Assembly (NCBI RefSeq): GCF_900187105.1
Contig: NZ_LT906482.1
Span: 1,860,001-1,924,000, forward strand
Direction of reading: 5' to 3'
Origin: Eikenella corrodens
Lineage (GTDB): Bacteria > Pseudomonadota > Gammaproteobacteria > Burkholderiales > Neisseriaceae
Length of the DNA stretch: 64,000 nt
Shown: positions 41,144-49,961 of the stretch, one piece after another
Layout of the letters: each line of letters opens with the position of its first letter
How positions within the stretch are numbered: position 1 is the first letter of the stretch
Notes under the pieces: model-generated
Databases searched by the model: none
Told to the model about the DNA's origin: nothing
What the model saw: only the letters and a program-made list of their open reading frames with translations
Program-made: the position numbers and the translations under genes

Positions 41144-43582
41144 ATGAAAACACATATCCATCAACACCGGCCAAGCATTTTGTTCTTGGCTCTGTGCAGC
41201 ATCTTCTCTGCTCCGATTTGGGCAGCGGGCGAAACGGACGATGCCGGTTCCGCCCAATTGGAAACCATCGAAATCCAAGGTCGCAGGCATGCGCCGCGCC
41301 AGCTTGGCCGCGAACGCATCCGCCGCGAGCAGCTGGATAAAGAAATGGTGCAGGACATCCGCGATATGGTGCGCTACGATCCAGGGATCAGTGTGGCCGA
41401 AGGCGGCCGTGCCGGCTCCAATGGTTTCAGTATCCGCGGCGTGGATAAAGATCGCGTAGCCATCGTAGTGGACGGCCTCGACCAAGGTGAAAGCCGCTCT
41501 TCTTCTGCTTTCCAAGAACTGTTTGGGGCATATGGCAACTTCAACACCAACCGCAACGCTGCCGAATTGGAGCACATGAGCGAGGTAACCATCAGCAAAG
41601 GCGCTGATTCTATCACCGCCGGCAGCGGCGCATTGGGCGGCGCAGTGATTTACCGCACCAAATCGCCGCGCGATTATGTGGATGAAGATAAGCCATACCA
41701 TGTCGGCATGAAAACCGGCTACCTGAGCCGCTCCGAACAATGGTTGGCCAGCATTACCGCTGCCGGTCGGCTGGGCGGGTTTGATGCCTTGGTGGTGGGC
41801 ACTGTGCGTAACGGGCACGAAACCAAAAACCATAAAGAAGGCCAAAACGTCAATCTGCGCTTCAATAACAACTACCAATTTGGTAATACAACATATAGCG
41901 GCGTGGCACGCGGCACCCCTGACCCGCAAAACACTGAAGATCATGCCGACCTGTTCCGCCTCGGCTATCACTTCAACGACAGCAACTATCTGAGCGGTAT
42001 TTACGAAACCTCCAGACAGGATCGGGAAACGGATGAGTTCTCTAATCTGTTTGGTGCTTATGACAGCACCAGCTACCGCTACCGCCAAGACGTGGCCTAC
42101 CGCCGCCGCGTTGGCTTGGAATACGAAAACCTGCTGGAATGGGGGCCGTGGAACAAGCTGACAGTGAGCCTCGACAGACAGAAAATCCGCATGACCACCC
42201 TGACTTGGGATATTCCCAAGCAAGATTACATTCAACGAATGGGGCGGAATGCCGAAAACTATTTCATCCGCCGCAGCCTGAATTACGATACCGACCAATT
42301 CAAAGTGGCTGCCGAAAAACATTTCGATTTTGGCAAAAGCCTGACGTGGGATATGGCCTACGGCGTGGGCGGATCGCGCAAGCGCAACACCAATAGCAAC
42401 ACCAGTTATTGGACATACGTTTTCTATCCCGACCGCCTGGCTTCCGACCGTGATGAAAAAGAATTCTTGGTCAGCACTCAATCCAATAACACGAATCTTT
42501 ATTGGAACAACACATTGCGCTTTAGCGACCGCTTTAAGCTGAACCTCGGCGTGCGTTATGACCGCACCAAAATGCACACCCTGGATACGGAAAGTTTCAA
42601 TCCCGACGTGAAAGGCCAGCTTGAAGCCAAAGGCCTGTGGAACCAACAGGCACGCTTCAGTTCGCCCAGCTATGTGGCCGCATTGGATTGGAACATCAGC
42701 CCGTCGGTTACCCTGCAAGGTAAATACAGCACCGGCTTCCGCGCGCCCACCACCGATGAAATGTGGTTCTATTTCCCCAACACCCTGTTTTATGTCGAAC
42801 CCAATCCGAACCTGAAGGCCGAACGTTCCAAAAACGTTGAGCTGGGCATCGATGTGCACGGCAACTGGGGGCATGTACGCCTTTCTGGCTACCGCACCCG
42901 CTACACCGATTTCATTGATTTCGTGAACCGCGGCTACAAAGAGGTGATGACCTGGGACTACACCAGAAAAACCTTAAGCAACCGCGAATACGCCGACGTT
43001 TACCAAAACGTGAACCGTTCTCAAGCCGAGATCAAAGGTTTGGAGCTGAAAGCACGCTGGAATCTCGATAGCATCGGCCTGCCCGCCGGTATGTACACCA
43101 CCTTGGCCGCGAACTACACCAAAGGCGAAGCTGACGGCAATATTCCGATTAACGCCATCCAGCCGTTTAACGGCGTGATCGGTATCGGTTACCAGCAGCC
43201 GGATAACCGTTGGGGCGTGGATTTGAACGTTAGCTATTTTGCGCGTAAAAAACCGGAAGACACCGTCGCCTCCTACGACAATACGGGCAGGGTTTTCCCT
43301 TATGCACGCCACAGCAGCAATATCTGGTTGGTAGATTTAACCGCCCGCTACCAGTTTAGGAAACATGTAACGATTAGCGCGGGCATTTACAACCTGTTCA
43401 ACCGTCATTACTACACTTGGGAAACCCTGCGCAGCATTCGCGAATTCGGCACAGTAAACCGTGTGGATAACTGTACCGACCGAAGCGGCGTTGCCCACCA
43501 CGATGGCTGCGCCCATGCCGGCCTTGAGCGTTTCAGCGCACCCGGCCGCAATTTCGGCCTTATTATCGAAGCCAAGTTTTAA
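41144..43582 (+). CDS. hpuB: TonB-dependent haemoglobin receptor, HpuB-like
   Basis: 812-residue outer-membrane receptor that takes haem from haemoglobin with TonB energy. A signal peptide ends near residue 27 (APIWAAGETDD). The TonB box/plug start is LETIEIQGRR. The plug has NGFSIRGVDKDRVAIVVDGLDQGESRSSSAFQELFGAYGN and ADSITAGSGALGGAVIYRTKSPRDY. A 22-strand barrel follows with the family motif GYRTRYTDFIDF and the C-terminal FSAPGRNFGLIIEAKF ending in aromatic Phe. It follows hpuA by 49 bases and precedes hemO, so haem is captured, imported and opened by one cluster. Confidence 0.9.
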   Translation: MKTHIHQHRPSILFLALCSIFSAPIWAAGETDDAGSAQLETIEIQGRRHAPRQLGRERIRREQLDKEMVQDIRDMVRYDPGISVAEGGRAGSNGFSIRGVDKDRVAIVVDGLDQGESRSSSAFQELFGAYGNFNTNRNAAELEHMSEVTISKGADSITAGSGALGGAVIYRTKSPRDYVDEDKPYHVGMKTGYLSRSEQWLASITAAGRLGGFDALVVGTVRNGHETKNHKEGQNVNLRFNNNYQFGNTTYSGVARGTPDPQNTEDHADLFRLGYHFNDSNYLSGIYETSRQDRETDEFSNLFGAYDSTSYRYRQDVAYRRRVGLEYENLLEWGPWNKLTVSLDRQKIRMTTLTWDIPKQDYIQRMGRNAENYFIRRSLNYDTDQFKVAAEKHFDFGKSLTWDMAYGVGGSRKRNTNSNTSYWTYVFYPDRLASDRDEKEFLVSTQSNNTNLYWNNTLRFSDRFKLNLGVRYDRTKMHTLDTESFNPDVKGQLEAKGLWNQQARFSSPSYVAALDWNISPSVTLQGKYSTGFRAPTTDEMWFYFPNTLFYVEPNPNLKAERSKNVELGIDVHGNWGHVRLSGYRTRYTDFIDFVNRGYKEVMTWDYTRKTLSNREYADVYQNVNRSQAEIKGLELKARWNLDSIGLPAGMYTTLAANYTKGEADGNIPINAIQPFNGVIGIGYQQPDNRWGVDLNVSYFARKKPEDTVASYDNTGRVFPYARHSSNIWLVDLTARYQFRKHVTISAGIYNLFNRHYYTWETLRSIREFGTVNRVDNCTDRSGVAHHDGCAHAGLERFSAPGRNFGLIIEAKF

Positions 43583-43603
43583 ACCTTGGCAGTAAGGAAA
43601 CTG

Positions 43604-43668
43604 TTTCAACTACGTTGAAGCTTATGTTTTCAGGTAGCCTCTGCACTTCTTTGGAGGCTACCTGAAAA
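43604..43668 (+). terminator. Composite module and uptake-sequence hairpin after hpuB
   Basis: CAACTACGTTGAAGC leads into an eikDUS that faces another after a 15-base loop. It lies between hpuB and hemO and may reduce read-through. Confidence 0.65.
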
Positions 43669-43700
43669 TCATGTCGCCAACACACAAAGGAAAATAAACC

Positions 43701-44285
43701 ATGCAAGAAATCCCGTTCAACCAATACCTGAAAGAAAACTGCCGCACCACCCACGACAGCGTGGACGAGCTGGTGATGTCGGTTAAACCTTTCGACAACA
43801 CCGAAAACTACATCCGCTTCCTACAGCTGCAAGCCGTGTTCCACAAAATTGTGGACGACATCTACAAAAACCCGCAGCTCAACGAAAAAATCACCGGCCT
43901 GGCCGAGCTTGCCCGCTACGATGACGTCATCCTCGACCTGCAAGATCTGAACGCTGCCGAAAAAGCCGTTTCCCTGCCTATTCCCAAACCGGAAGGCGCA
44001 GAAGCATTGGGCTGGCTCTATTGCGCCGAAGGCTCCAACGTGGGTGCCGCCTTCTTGTTTAAAGATGCGCAAAACAACCTCGGCTACAACGCCGAACACG
44101 GTGCCCGCCACCTCGGCCCGCACGCCGACGGCCGGGGCAAACACTGGCGCCGTTTTGCCGAGCAGCTGAACAATCTGGACATTTCCGATAGCGAACGCAA
44201 ACAAGGCCTGCAAGGCGCACTCACCGCTTTTGCCTTCTACAAAAAACTGCTGCGCGAAATCTTCGAATTGCCCGAAGCCGCGTAA
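43701..44285 (+). CDS. hemO: Haem oxygenase, bacterial HemO type
   Basis: 194-residue soluble enzyme that cleaves haem to biliverdin, CO and Fe(II). The likely axial ligand is His18 in CRTTHDSVDELV. The distal helix GWLYCAEGSNVGAAFLF carries the Gly-rich segment that contacts haem, and FAFYKKLLREIF closes the fold. Length equals that of HemO/PigA proteins (about 200). Position after hpuAB gives its haem source. In Neisseria meningitidis hemO neighbours another haem receptor gene, hmbR, so this is a related but rearranged arrangement. Confidence 0.92.
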   Translation: MQEIPFNQYLKENCRTTHDSVDELVMSVKPFDNTENYIRFLQLQAVFHKIVDDIYKNPQLNEKITGLAELARYDDVILDLQDLNAAEKAVSLPIPKPEGAEALGWLYCAEGSNVGAAFLFKDAQNNLGYNAEHGARHLGPHADGRGKHWRRFAEQLNNLDISDSERKQGLQGALTAFAFYKKLLREIFELPEAA

Positions 44286-44306
44286 GGCTTGATAGCCGTT
44301 TTCGGC

Positions 44307-44349
44307 ACAACAAAAGGCTACCTGAAAGTTTCAGGTAGCCTTTTGTTGT
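44307..44349. terminator. Near-perfect palindromic uptake-sequence terminator
   Basis: ACAACAAAAGGCTACCTGAAA and its reverse complement meet with one base between, so pairing covers about 21 bases per arm. It serves both hemO and pepN, which converge here. Confidence 0.85.
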
Positions 44350-44357
44350 GTTCCCCC

Positions 44358-47027
44358 TTATGCGGAAGCCTGCAAAATCTTGCCGATGATTTCGCCGCTG
44401 TCTTTGGAGAGGGCGAGGTTTTCGGCGAGTTTTTGCAGCTCGGCGCGCATCAGGCTGCGGCGCTGCGGTTCGAGCTGGGCGCAGATGTTGAAGGCTTGGG
44501 CGAGGCGGGCGGCGATTTGGGGGTTGAAGCGGTCGATGCACCCGATTTGGCCGGCGAGGAAGGCGTAGCCGCTGCCGTCTGCGGCGTGGAAGTGCGGCAC
44601 GTTGCGGCTGAAGCTGCCGAGCAGGGCGCGAGCTTTGTTGGGGTTTTCCAGGCTGAAGGCGGGGTGTTCGAGCGCGGCGGCCACTTGCGCGGGGGTGTCG
44701 GCGCGGTGGCTGGCGGCAACCAGGCTGAAGTATTTGCACATCACGAGGTCGTCGCTGTGGAATTTGGCGGCGAATTGTTCGAGCAGGCGGTTGCGCTCGG
44801 GGCGATCGTTGTGGTTGACGGCGCTGAGGATGCCCCATTCGTGGGTCATGTTGCGTGCCATTTGATTGTAGTTGGCGGCCACTTGTTCGATGTGCCCGGG
44901 GCGGGCGCGCAGGATGAAGGCGCGGCAGGCGTTGCGCAGGGCGCGCCAACCGGCTTGCTGCGGGCGGTATTCGTAGGGCTCGGCGAGGCCGGATTGTTCT
45001 TCTTCCATGTGGCGGGCTTCGGTATTGAGTGCGGCGAATTGGTCGGCGAAGTGTGCGGCAATCAAATCGAGCAGGGCTTCGCGGGCACGGTGGACGATGA
45101 GCGGATCGATGTTTTGGCGGCCGGCCCAGAGTTCGGCTTCGTTGGGAATGGCGAGCAGGGCGGCTTGGAAGGCGGCGCTGATGTCGGCACGCAAAACGTA
45201 GTCGATGGCTTGCAGCAGGGCGTGGTGCTCGGGCAGGGGGCTACCTGAAAGCAGGGCGGCTTCGTTGGCGGCGATGGCGCGGCGGTAGAGTGTTTGCGCG
45301 GCTTCCCAGCGGGAGAAGGGGTCGCTGTCGCAGGCGAGCAGCACGGAGAGTTCGTGCTCGCTGTAGGCGTAGTGCAGGTTTACTGGGGCGGAGAAACCGC
45401 GCAGCAGAGAGGGGACGACTTGTTGATAGTTGCCTTCAAATTGTAGGGCAACGCTTTCTTCGGCCTGGCGCAGGGTGAGCACGGCTTCGGTTTGCGTGTG
45501 TCCGTTTTCAGGTAGCCTGAAGGGGACGGGCTGGCCGAAGGTGTCTTCGTCGGCGCTGAACAGGGCGATTTTGAGCGGAATCATCATCGGCTGTTTGGCG
45601 GCCATATCGGGAGTGGGCGGGATGCTTTGGCGGATGTTCAGCACGAAGCGGTTGCCGGTTTGCAGGCTACCTGAAACATCCAGCACCGGCGTGCCTGCCT
45701 GGCTGTACCACAGGGCAAATTGCTCGAAATCGAAGCCGTTGGCATCGGCCATGGCGGCGCGGAAGTCGTCGCAGGTAACGGCTTGGCCGTCGTGGCGCTG
45801 GAAATAAAGCTTCATGCCTTTTTGGAAGCCCTCTTCGCCGAGGAAGGTGTGATACATGCGCACCACTTCCGCACCTTTTTCATACACGGTGAGGGTGTAG
45901 AAATTGTTCATTTCCACATAGCTGGCGGGGCGCACGGGATGGGAGGTGGGGCCGGCGTCTTCGGGGAATTGGTGGGCGCGCAGGAAGGATACGTTTTCAA
46001 TCCGGCGGACTTCGCGGCTGGCACGGTCGGCGGAGAATTCTTGGTCGCGGAATACGGTGAGGCCTTCTTTGAGCGAGAGCTGGAACCAGTCGCGGCAGGT
46101 AACACGATTGCCGGTCCAGTTGTGGAAGTATTCGTGGGCGATCACGCCTTCCACGCGCTCGAAATCGGCATCGGTGGCGGTGCGGCTGTCGGCTAGTACG
46201 CAGGCGGTGTTGAAAATGTTCAAGCCTTTATTTTCCATCGCACCCATGTTGAAGTCGCCCACGGCTACCACCATGAAAATATCCAAATCGTATTCGAGGC
46301 CGAAACGGGTTTCGTCCCAGCGCATGGCGTGTTTGAGCGATTCGATGCCGAAGCGCACTTTGCCGGCGTCTTCGGCACGGGTGAAGAATTCGAGCGCCAC
46401 TTGGCGGCCGCTTCGGGTGGTGAAGCTGTCGCGGGTGCACACCAAATCGCCGGCCACGAGGGCGAACAGGTAGCTGGGTTTGGCGAAGGGGTCGTGCCAT
46501 TCGGCCCAGTGGCGGTTGTCGGGCAGCGTGCCGTGGCCGATGCGGTTGCCGTTGGAAAGCAGCACGGGGAAGCGGGCGCGGTCGGCGCTGATGCGGGTGG
46601 TGTAGATGCCCATCACGTCGGGGCGGTCGGGGTGGTAGGTGATTTTGCGGAAGCCTTCCGGTTCGCATTGGGTGTAGAGGTTGCCGCCGCTCGCGTAGAG
46701 CCCCATCAGGGATTTGTTTTGGTGCGGATAAAGGCGGGTGGCTACGCTCAGCTTGAAGGGTTGGGCGGGGACGTTCGGGATGGATAGGGTGTTGTTTTCT
46801 AGAGTGTAGGTGGTTTCAGGTAGCCTTTGGCCGTTGAGCTCGAGGGAAACCAGCTCGGCCGAGCCTTGCAGCACCAATGTGCCGCCGGCATCGGGCTGGG
46901 GCTGGATGGAAAGTTCGGCGGTAACGGCGATATGGTCGTCATACACATCGAAATTCAGGCGGATGTGCGGCACCAGATATTCGGGGGCGCGGTAGTCTTT
47001 GAGGTAGTGTGCGGTTTGCTGGGGCAT
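44358..47027 (-). CDS. pepN: Aminopeptidase N
   Basis: 889-residue zinc metallopeptidase (family M1), normal PepN length (about 870), which trims N-terminal residues from peptides in the cytoplasm. The exopeptidase motif GAMEN is at 262-266, the zinc motif HEYFH at 298-302, and the third ligand Glu is in SLKEGLTVFRDQ near 321. The N-terminal beta domain, catalytic domain and helical C-terminal domain are complete. Several eikDUS copies lie inside the gene, for example at 45239-45250, 45510-45521 and 45665-45676. The ATG is at 47027. Certain. Confidence 0.97.
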   Translation of the reverse strand: MPQQTAHYLKDYRAPEYLVPHIRLNFDVYDDHIAVTAELSIQPQPDAGGTLVLQGSAELVSLELNGQRLPETTYTLENNTLSIPNVPAQPFKLSVATRLYPHQNKSLMGLYASGGNLYTQCEPEGFRKITYHPDRPDVMGIYTTRISADRARFPVLLSNGNRIGHGTLPDNRHWAEWHDPFAKPSYLFALVAGDLVCTRDSFTTRSGRQVALEFFTRAEDAGKVRFGIESLKHAMRWDETRFGLEYDLDIFMVVAVGDFNMGAMENKGLNIFNTACVLADSRTATDADFERVEGVIAHEYFHNWTGNRVTCRDWFQLSLKEGLTVFRDQEFSADRASREVRRIENVSFLRAHQFPEDAGPTSHPVRPASYVEMNNFYTLTVYEKGAEVVRMYHTFLGEEGFQKGMKLYFQRHDGQAVTCDDFRAAMADANGFDFEQFALWYSQAGTPVLDVSGSLQTGNRFVLNIRQSIPPTPDMAAKQPMMIPLKIALFSADEDTFGQPVPFRLPENGHTQTEAVLTLRQAEESVALQFEGNYQQVVPSLLRGFSAPVNLHYAYSEHELSVLLACDSDPFSRWEAAQTLYRRAIAANEAALLSGSPLPEHHALLQAIDYVLRADISAAFQAALLAIPNEAELWAGRQNIDPLIVHRAREALLDLIAAHFADQFAALNTEARHMEEEQSGLAEPYEYRPQQAGWRALRNACRAFILRARPGHIEQVAANYNQMARNMTHEWGILSAVNHNDRPERNRLLEQFAAKFHSDDLVMCKYFSLVAASHRADTPAQVAAALEHPAFSLENPNKARALLGSFSRNVPHFHAADGSGYAFLAGQIGCIDRFNPQIAARLAQAFNICAQLEPQRRSLMRAELQKLAENLALSKDSGEIIGKILQASA

Positions 47028-47137
47028 GGCGGGCGGCCTTATGGAGGAATGGAAAGCGGGTATTTTAGCGCAAAACGGGGCTGGGTTTTAGCTTCGCAGA
47101 AACTCAGCTCCGGCTGCGTCGAAACATCGTTTTAGAT

Positions 47138-47220
47138 GTAGGTTGGGTTAGGCTGCAAGCCGTAACCCAACAATCGGATACTCTTTGTGTTGGGTTACGC
47201 CTGTGGCTAACCCAACCTAC
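47138..47220. repeat. 83-bp inverted-repeat element (MITE-like)
   Basis: GTAGGTTGGGTTAG and GTAACCCAACA on the left are mirrored by TGTTGGGTTAC and CTAACCCAACCTAC on the right. Two nested stems, about 14 and 11 bp. This TAGGTTGGGTTA family is scattered in many bacteria and is unrelated to uptake sequences. It lies between pepN and asd. Confidence 0.75.
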
Positions 47221-47300
47221 TTTTACTGCGCCGAAACATCGTTTTCAGGTAGCCTGATGCCGCAAAGATCTCGGGCTGCTGAAAGGGGATGCAACAATAT

Positions 47301-47345
47301 AAAGGCTACCTGAAAATCAGCCATGACTGTTTTCAGGTAGCCTTT
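47301..47345 (-). terminator. Uptake-sequence hairpin after asd
   Basis: Facing eikDUS copies around a 12-base loop, 25 bases past the asd stop on the minus strand. Confidence 0.75.
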
Positions 47346-47369
47346 AATGCTGTTTCAGGGCAAGTTAAA

Positions 47370-48488
47370 TCAATCTAAATTGCCCAATACGATGCGCAGG
47401 ATGCGGCGGATCGGTTCGGCCGCGCCCCAGAGCAGTTGGTCGCCCACGGTGAAGGCGCTGATGTATTCGCCGCCCATGACGAGCTTGCGGATGCGGCCTA
47501 CGGGCACGGTGAGTGTGCCGGTAACGGCGGTGGGAGTGAGCTCGTGCATACTGGCTTCTTTGGTGTTGGGCACGACTTTCACCCAATCGTTGGCGCCGGT
47601 GAGCAGGCTTTCGATTTCGGATACGGGCAGATCCTGTTTCAGCTTCAGGGTGATGGCCTGGCTGTGGCAGCGCATGGCGCCGATGCGTACGCACAGGCCT
47701 TCCACGATGGTTGGGCGGCTGCCGCCGAGGATTTTGTTGGTTTCAACGTCGCCTTTCCATTCTTCTTTGGATTGACCGTTGCCCAAGTCTACGTCGATCC
47801 ACGGAATCAGGCTGCCGGCCAGCGGCACGCCGAAGTTGGCTTTGGGGTAGTCGGGTGAGCGCAGGAAGTCGGATACTTTGCGGTCGATATCGAGGATGGC
47901 GCTGGCTGGGTCGGCCAGTTCGGCGGCTACTTTGCTGTGGATGGCACCCATGCCGCTGATGAGTTCGCGCATATTTTTGGCACCTGCGCCGGAGGCGGCT
48001 TGGTAGGTCATGCTGGAAGCCCATTCCACCAGGCCGTTTTGGAACAAGCCGCCCAGGGCCATCAGCATCAGCGAAACGGTGCAGTTGCCGCCGATGTAGT
48101 TTTTCACGCCGTTTTGCAGGGCGGCATCGATTACGTTGCGGTTTACCGGGTCGAGTACGATTACGGCATCGTCGTTCATGCGCAGGGCGGAGGCGGCATC
48201 GATCCAGTAGCCGTTCCAGCCGGATTCGCGCAGTTGGGGATACACGGATTTGGTGTAGTCGCCGCCTTGGCAGGTAACGATGATGTCCATTTTGGCCAGT
48301 TCGGCGGGATTGTTGGCATCAAGCAGGGTTTTGGCGGCTTGGCCGAAATCGGGGGCATTGCCGCCTACGTTGGAGGTGGTGAAGAAATAGGCTTCGGGGA
48401 TGTGGGCGAAATCGTTTTCTTCGCGCATACGCTGCATCAAAACCGAGCCGACCATACCGCGCCAGCCGACAAATCCTACTTTTTGCAT
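47370..48488 (-). CDS. asd: Aspartate-semialdehyde dehydrogenase
   Basis: 372-residue enzyme that reduces aspartyl phosphate to aspartate semialdehyde, for lysine, threonine, methionine and diaminopimelate. N-terminal NADP-binding [17 protein letters not shown] at 5-21. The catalytic Cys136 lies in [10 protein letters not shown]. The Gram-negative Asd type is clear from length and the [14 protein letters not shown] loop. The ATG is at 48488. Single gene, divergent from gap. Certain. Confidence 0.97.
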   Translation of the reverse strand: MQKVGFVGWRGMVGSVLMQRMREENDFAHIPEAYFFTTSNVGGNAPDFGQAAKTLLDANNPAELAKMDIIVTCQGGDYTKSVYPQLRESGWNGYWIDAASALRMNDDAVIVLDPVNRNVIDAALQNGVKNYIGGNCTVSLMLMALGGLFQNGLVEWASSMTYQAASGAGAKNMRELISGMGAIHSKVAAELADPASAILDIDRKVSDFLRSPDYPKANFGVPLAGSLIPWIDVDLGNGQSKEEWKGDVETNKILGGSRPTIVEGLCVRIGAMRCHSQAITLKLKQDLPVSEIESLLTGANDWVKVVPNTKEASMHELTPTAVTGTLTVPVGRIRKLVMGGEYISAFTVGDQLLWGAAEPIRRILRIVLGNLD

Positions 48489-48714
48489 AACTGCTCCTTG
48501 ATTGGTAAAGAAGTGTGAATGAAATGAGACCGCCTTTTTAACCTTGCGGCAGAGAAAAGTAAAGGGGGGAACGGCAGAATTATGTTTTCAGGTAGCCCCT
48601 TAGGATTTGGCGGCTGTAGTTTGGCGGATAAAACCGCTATAATGCGCTTTATTATTTTGTGTCTGCCCGGGCTGTTTGGCGCGGGGTTTTTTGGAATTCA
48701 TGAAAGGTGTAAAC

Positions 48715-49743
48715 ATGAGCTTGAAGATTGCCATCAATGGCTATGGACGCATCGGCCGCCAGGTGGTGCGCGCGATTTACGAATACGGCCTGCGCGACCA
48801 ATTTGAAGTCGTCGCCATCAATACTGGCAGCGATTTGCCAATCAACGCCCATCTTACCAAATTCGACACCGTGCACGGCCGCTTTGCCGCCGAGGTGTCG
48901 CACGATGAAACCCATCTGATTGTGAACGGCGACAAAATCCGCTTCCTGTCTCAGCGTGATCCGTCCCAGCTGCCGTGGAAAGAGCTGGGTGTAGATTTGG
49001 TGATGGAGTGCACCGGCGCTTTCACCAGCAAAGAAAAAAGCTCGGCACACCTTCAGGCCGGCGCGAAAAAGGTGTTGATTTCCGCGCCTGGTGGCGATGA
49101 TGTGGATGCCACCGTTGTATATGGCGTGAACCACCAAGTACTCACCCCCGAGATGACTGTCGTTTCCAACGCTTCCTGCACCACCAACTGCCTGGCGCCT
49201 GTAGCCAAAGTGCTGGCTGAGGGCGTAGGCATTGCCAAAGGCCTGATGACCACCATCCACGCCTTTACGAATGACCAAGTGCTCACTGATGTGGGCCACA
49301 AAGACCTGCGCCGCGCCCGCAGCGCGGTGGAAAACATGATTCCCACCAAAACCGGTGCTGCCAAAGCGGTGGGCTTGGTGTTGCCCGAGCTCAAAGGCAA
49401 ACTAGATGGCTTCGCCGTGCGCGTGCCCACCATCAACGTTTCGCTGGTGGATTTAACTTTTGAAGCCGGCCGCGATACCAGCGTGGAAGAAATCAACGCG
49501 ATGCTAAAAACCGCCAGCGAAGGCTGCCTGAAAGGCGTGCTGGGCTACAACATCATGCCGCTGGTGTCTTCCGATTTCAACCACACCACCCAGGCTTCCG
49601 TGTTCGACAGCACGCTGACCAAGGTTTCCAACGGCAATATGGTGAAAGTATTGTCTTGGTATGACAACGAATGGGGCTTCTCCTGCCAGATGCTGAACAC
49701 CGCCCGCGCGATGTTCGGGATGCCGGTGCGCCCGTTTGAATAA
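48715..49743 (+). CDS. gap: Glyceraldehyde-3-phosphate dehydrogenase
   Basis: 342 residues from the ATG at 48715, which gives the conserved start [20 protein letters not shown]; the upstream GTG at 48676 would add 13 unrelated residues. It converts glyceraldehyde 3-phosphate to 1,3-bisphosphoglycerate. The catalytic Cys155 is in [17 protein letters not shown], the His partner in [10 protein letters not shown]. The [22 protein letters not shown] segment resembles Neisseria GapA-1. The cofactor (NAD or NADP) cannot be fixed by eye. Single gene with an uptake-sequence terminator. Confidence 0.95.
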   Translation: MSLKIAINGYGRIGRQVVRAIYEYGLRDQFEVVAINTGSDLPINAHLTKFDTVHGRFAAEVSHDETHLIVNGDKIRFLSQRDPSQLPWKELGVDLVMECTGAFTSKEKSSAHLQAGAKKVLISAPGGDDVDATVVYGVNHQVLTPEMTVVSNASCTTNCLAPVAKVLAEGVGIAKGLMTTIHAFTNDQVLTDVGHKDLRRARSAVENMIPTKTGAAKAVGLVLPELKGKLDGFAVRVPTINVSLVDLTFEAGRDTSVEEINAMLKTASEGCLKGVLGYNIMPLVSSDFNHTTQASVFDSTLTKVSNGNMVKVLSWYDNEWGFSCQMLNTARAMFGMPVRPFE

Positions 49744-49759
49744 GGCTGCTGCGTGATAG

Positions 49760-49793
49760 AAAAGGCTACCTGAAAAGTTTCAGGTAGCCTTTT
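49760..49793 (+). terminator. Uptake-sequence hairpin after gap
   Basis: AAAAGGCTACCTGAAA and TTTCAGGTAGCCTTTT two bases apart, 17 bases after the gap stop. Two further imperfect pairs follow at 49862-49882 and 49910-49942, the latter next to the dsbD end. Confidence 0.8.
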
Positions 49794-49961
49794 GTGTGGT
49801 GTGTGGCTGGTGTTGCCATGCCGGCATTTGGCTTGCTTCTTTATGTTGAAGGTAGCCACAAAATTTCAGGCTACCTGAAAATATGGCTGCATATTAAAAC
49901 TGCACATTAAAAAGGCTATCTGAAATTTTTCAGGTAGCCTTTGCTCTTATCCCAACCGGCC

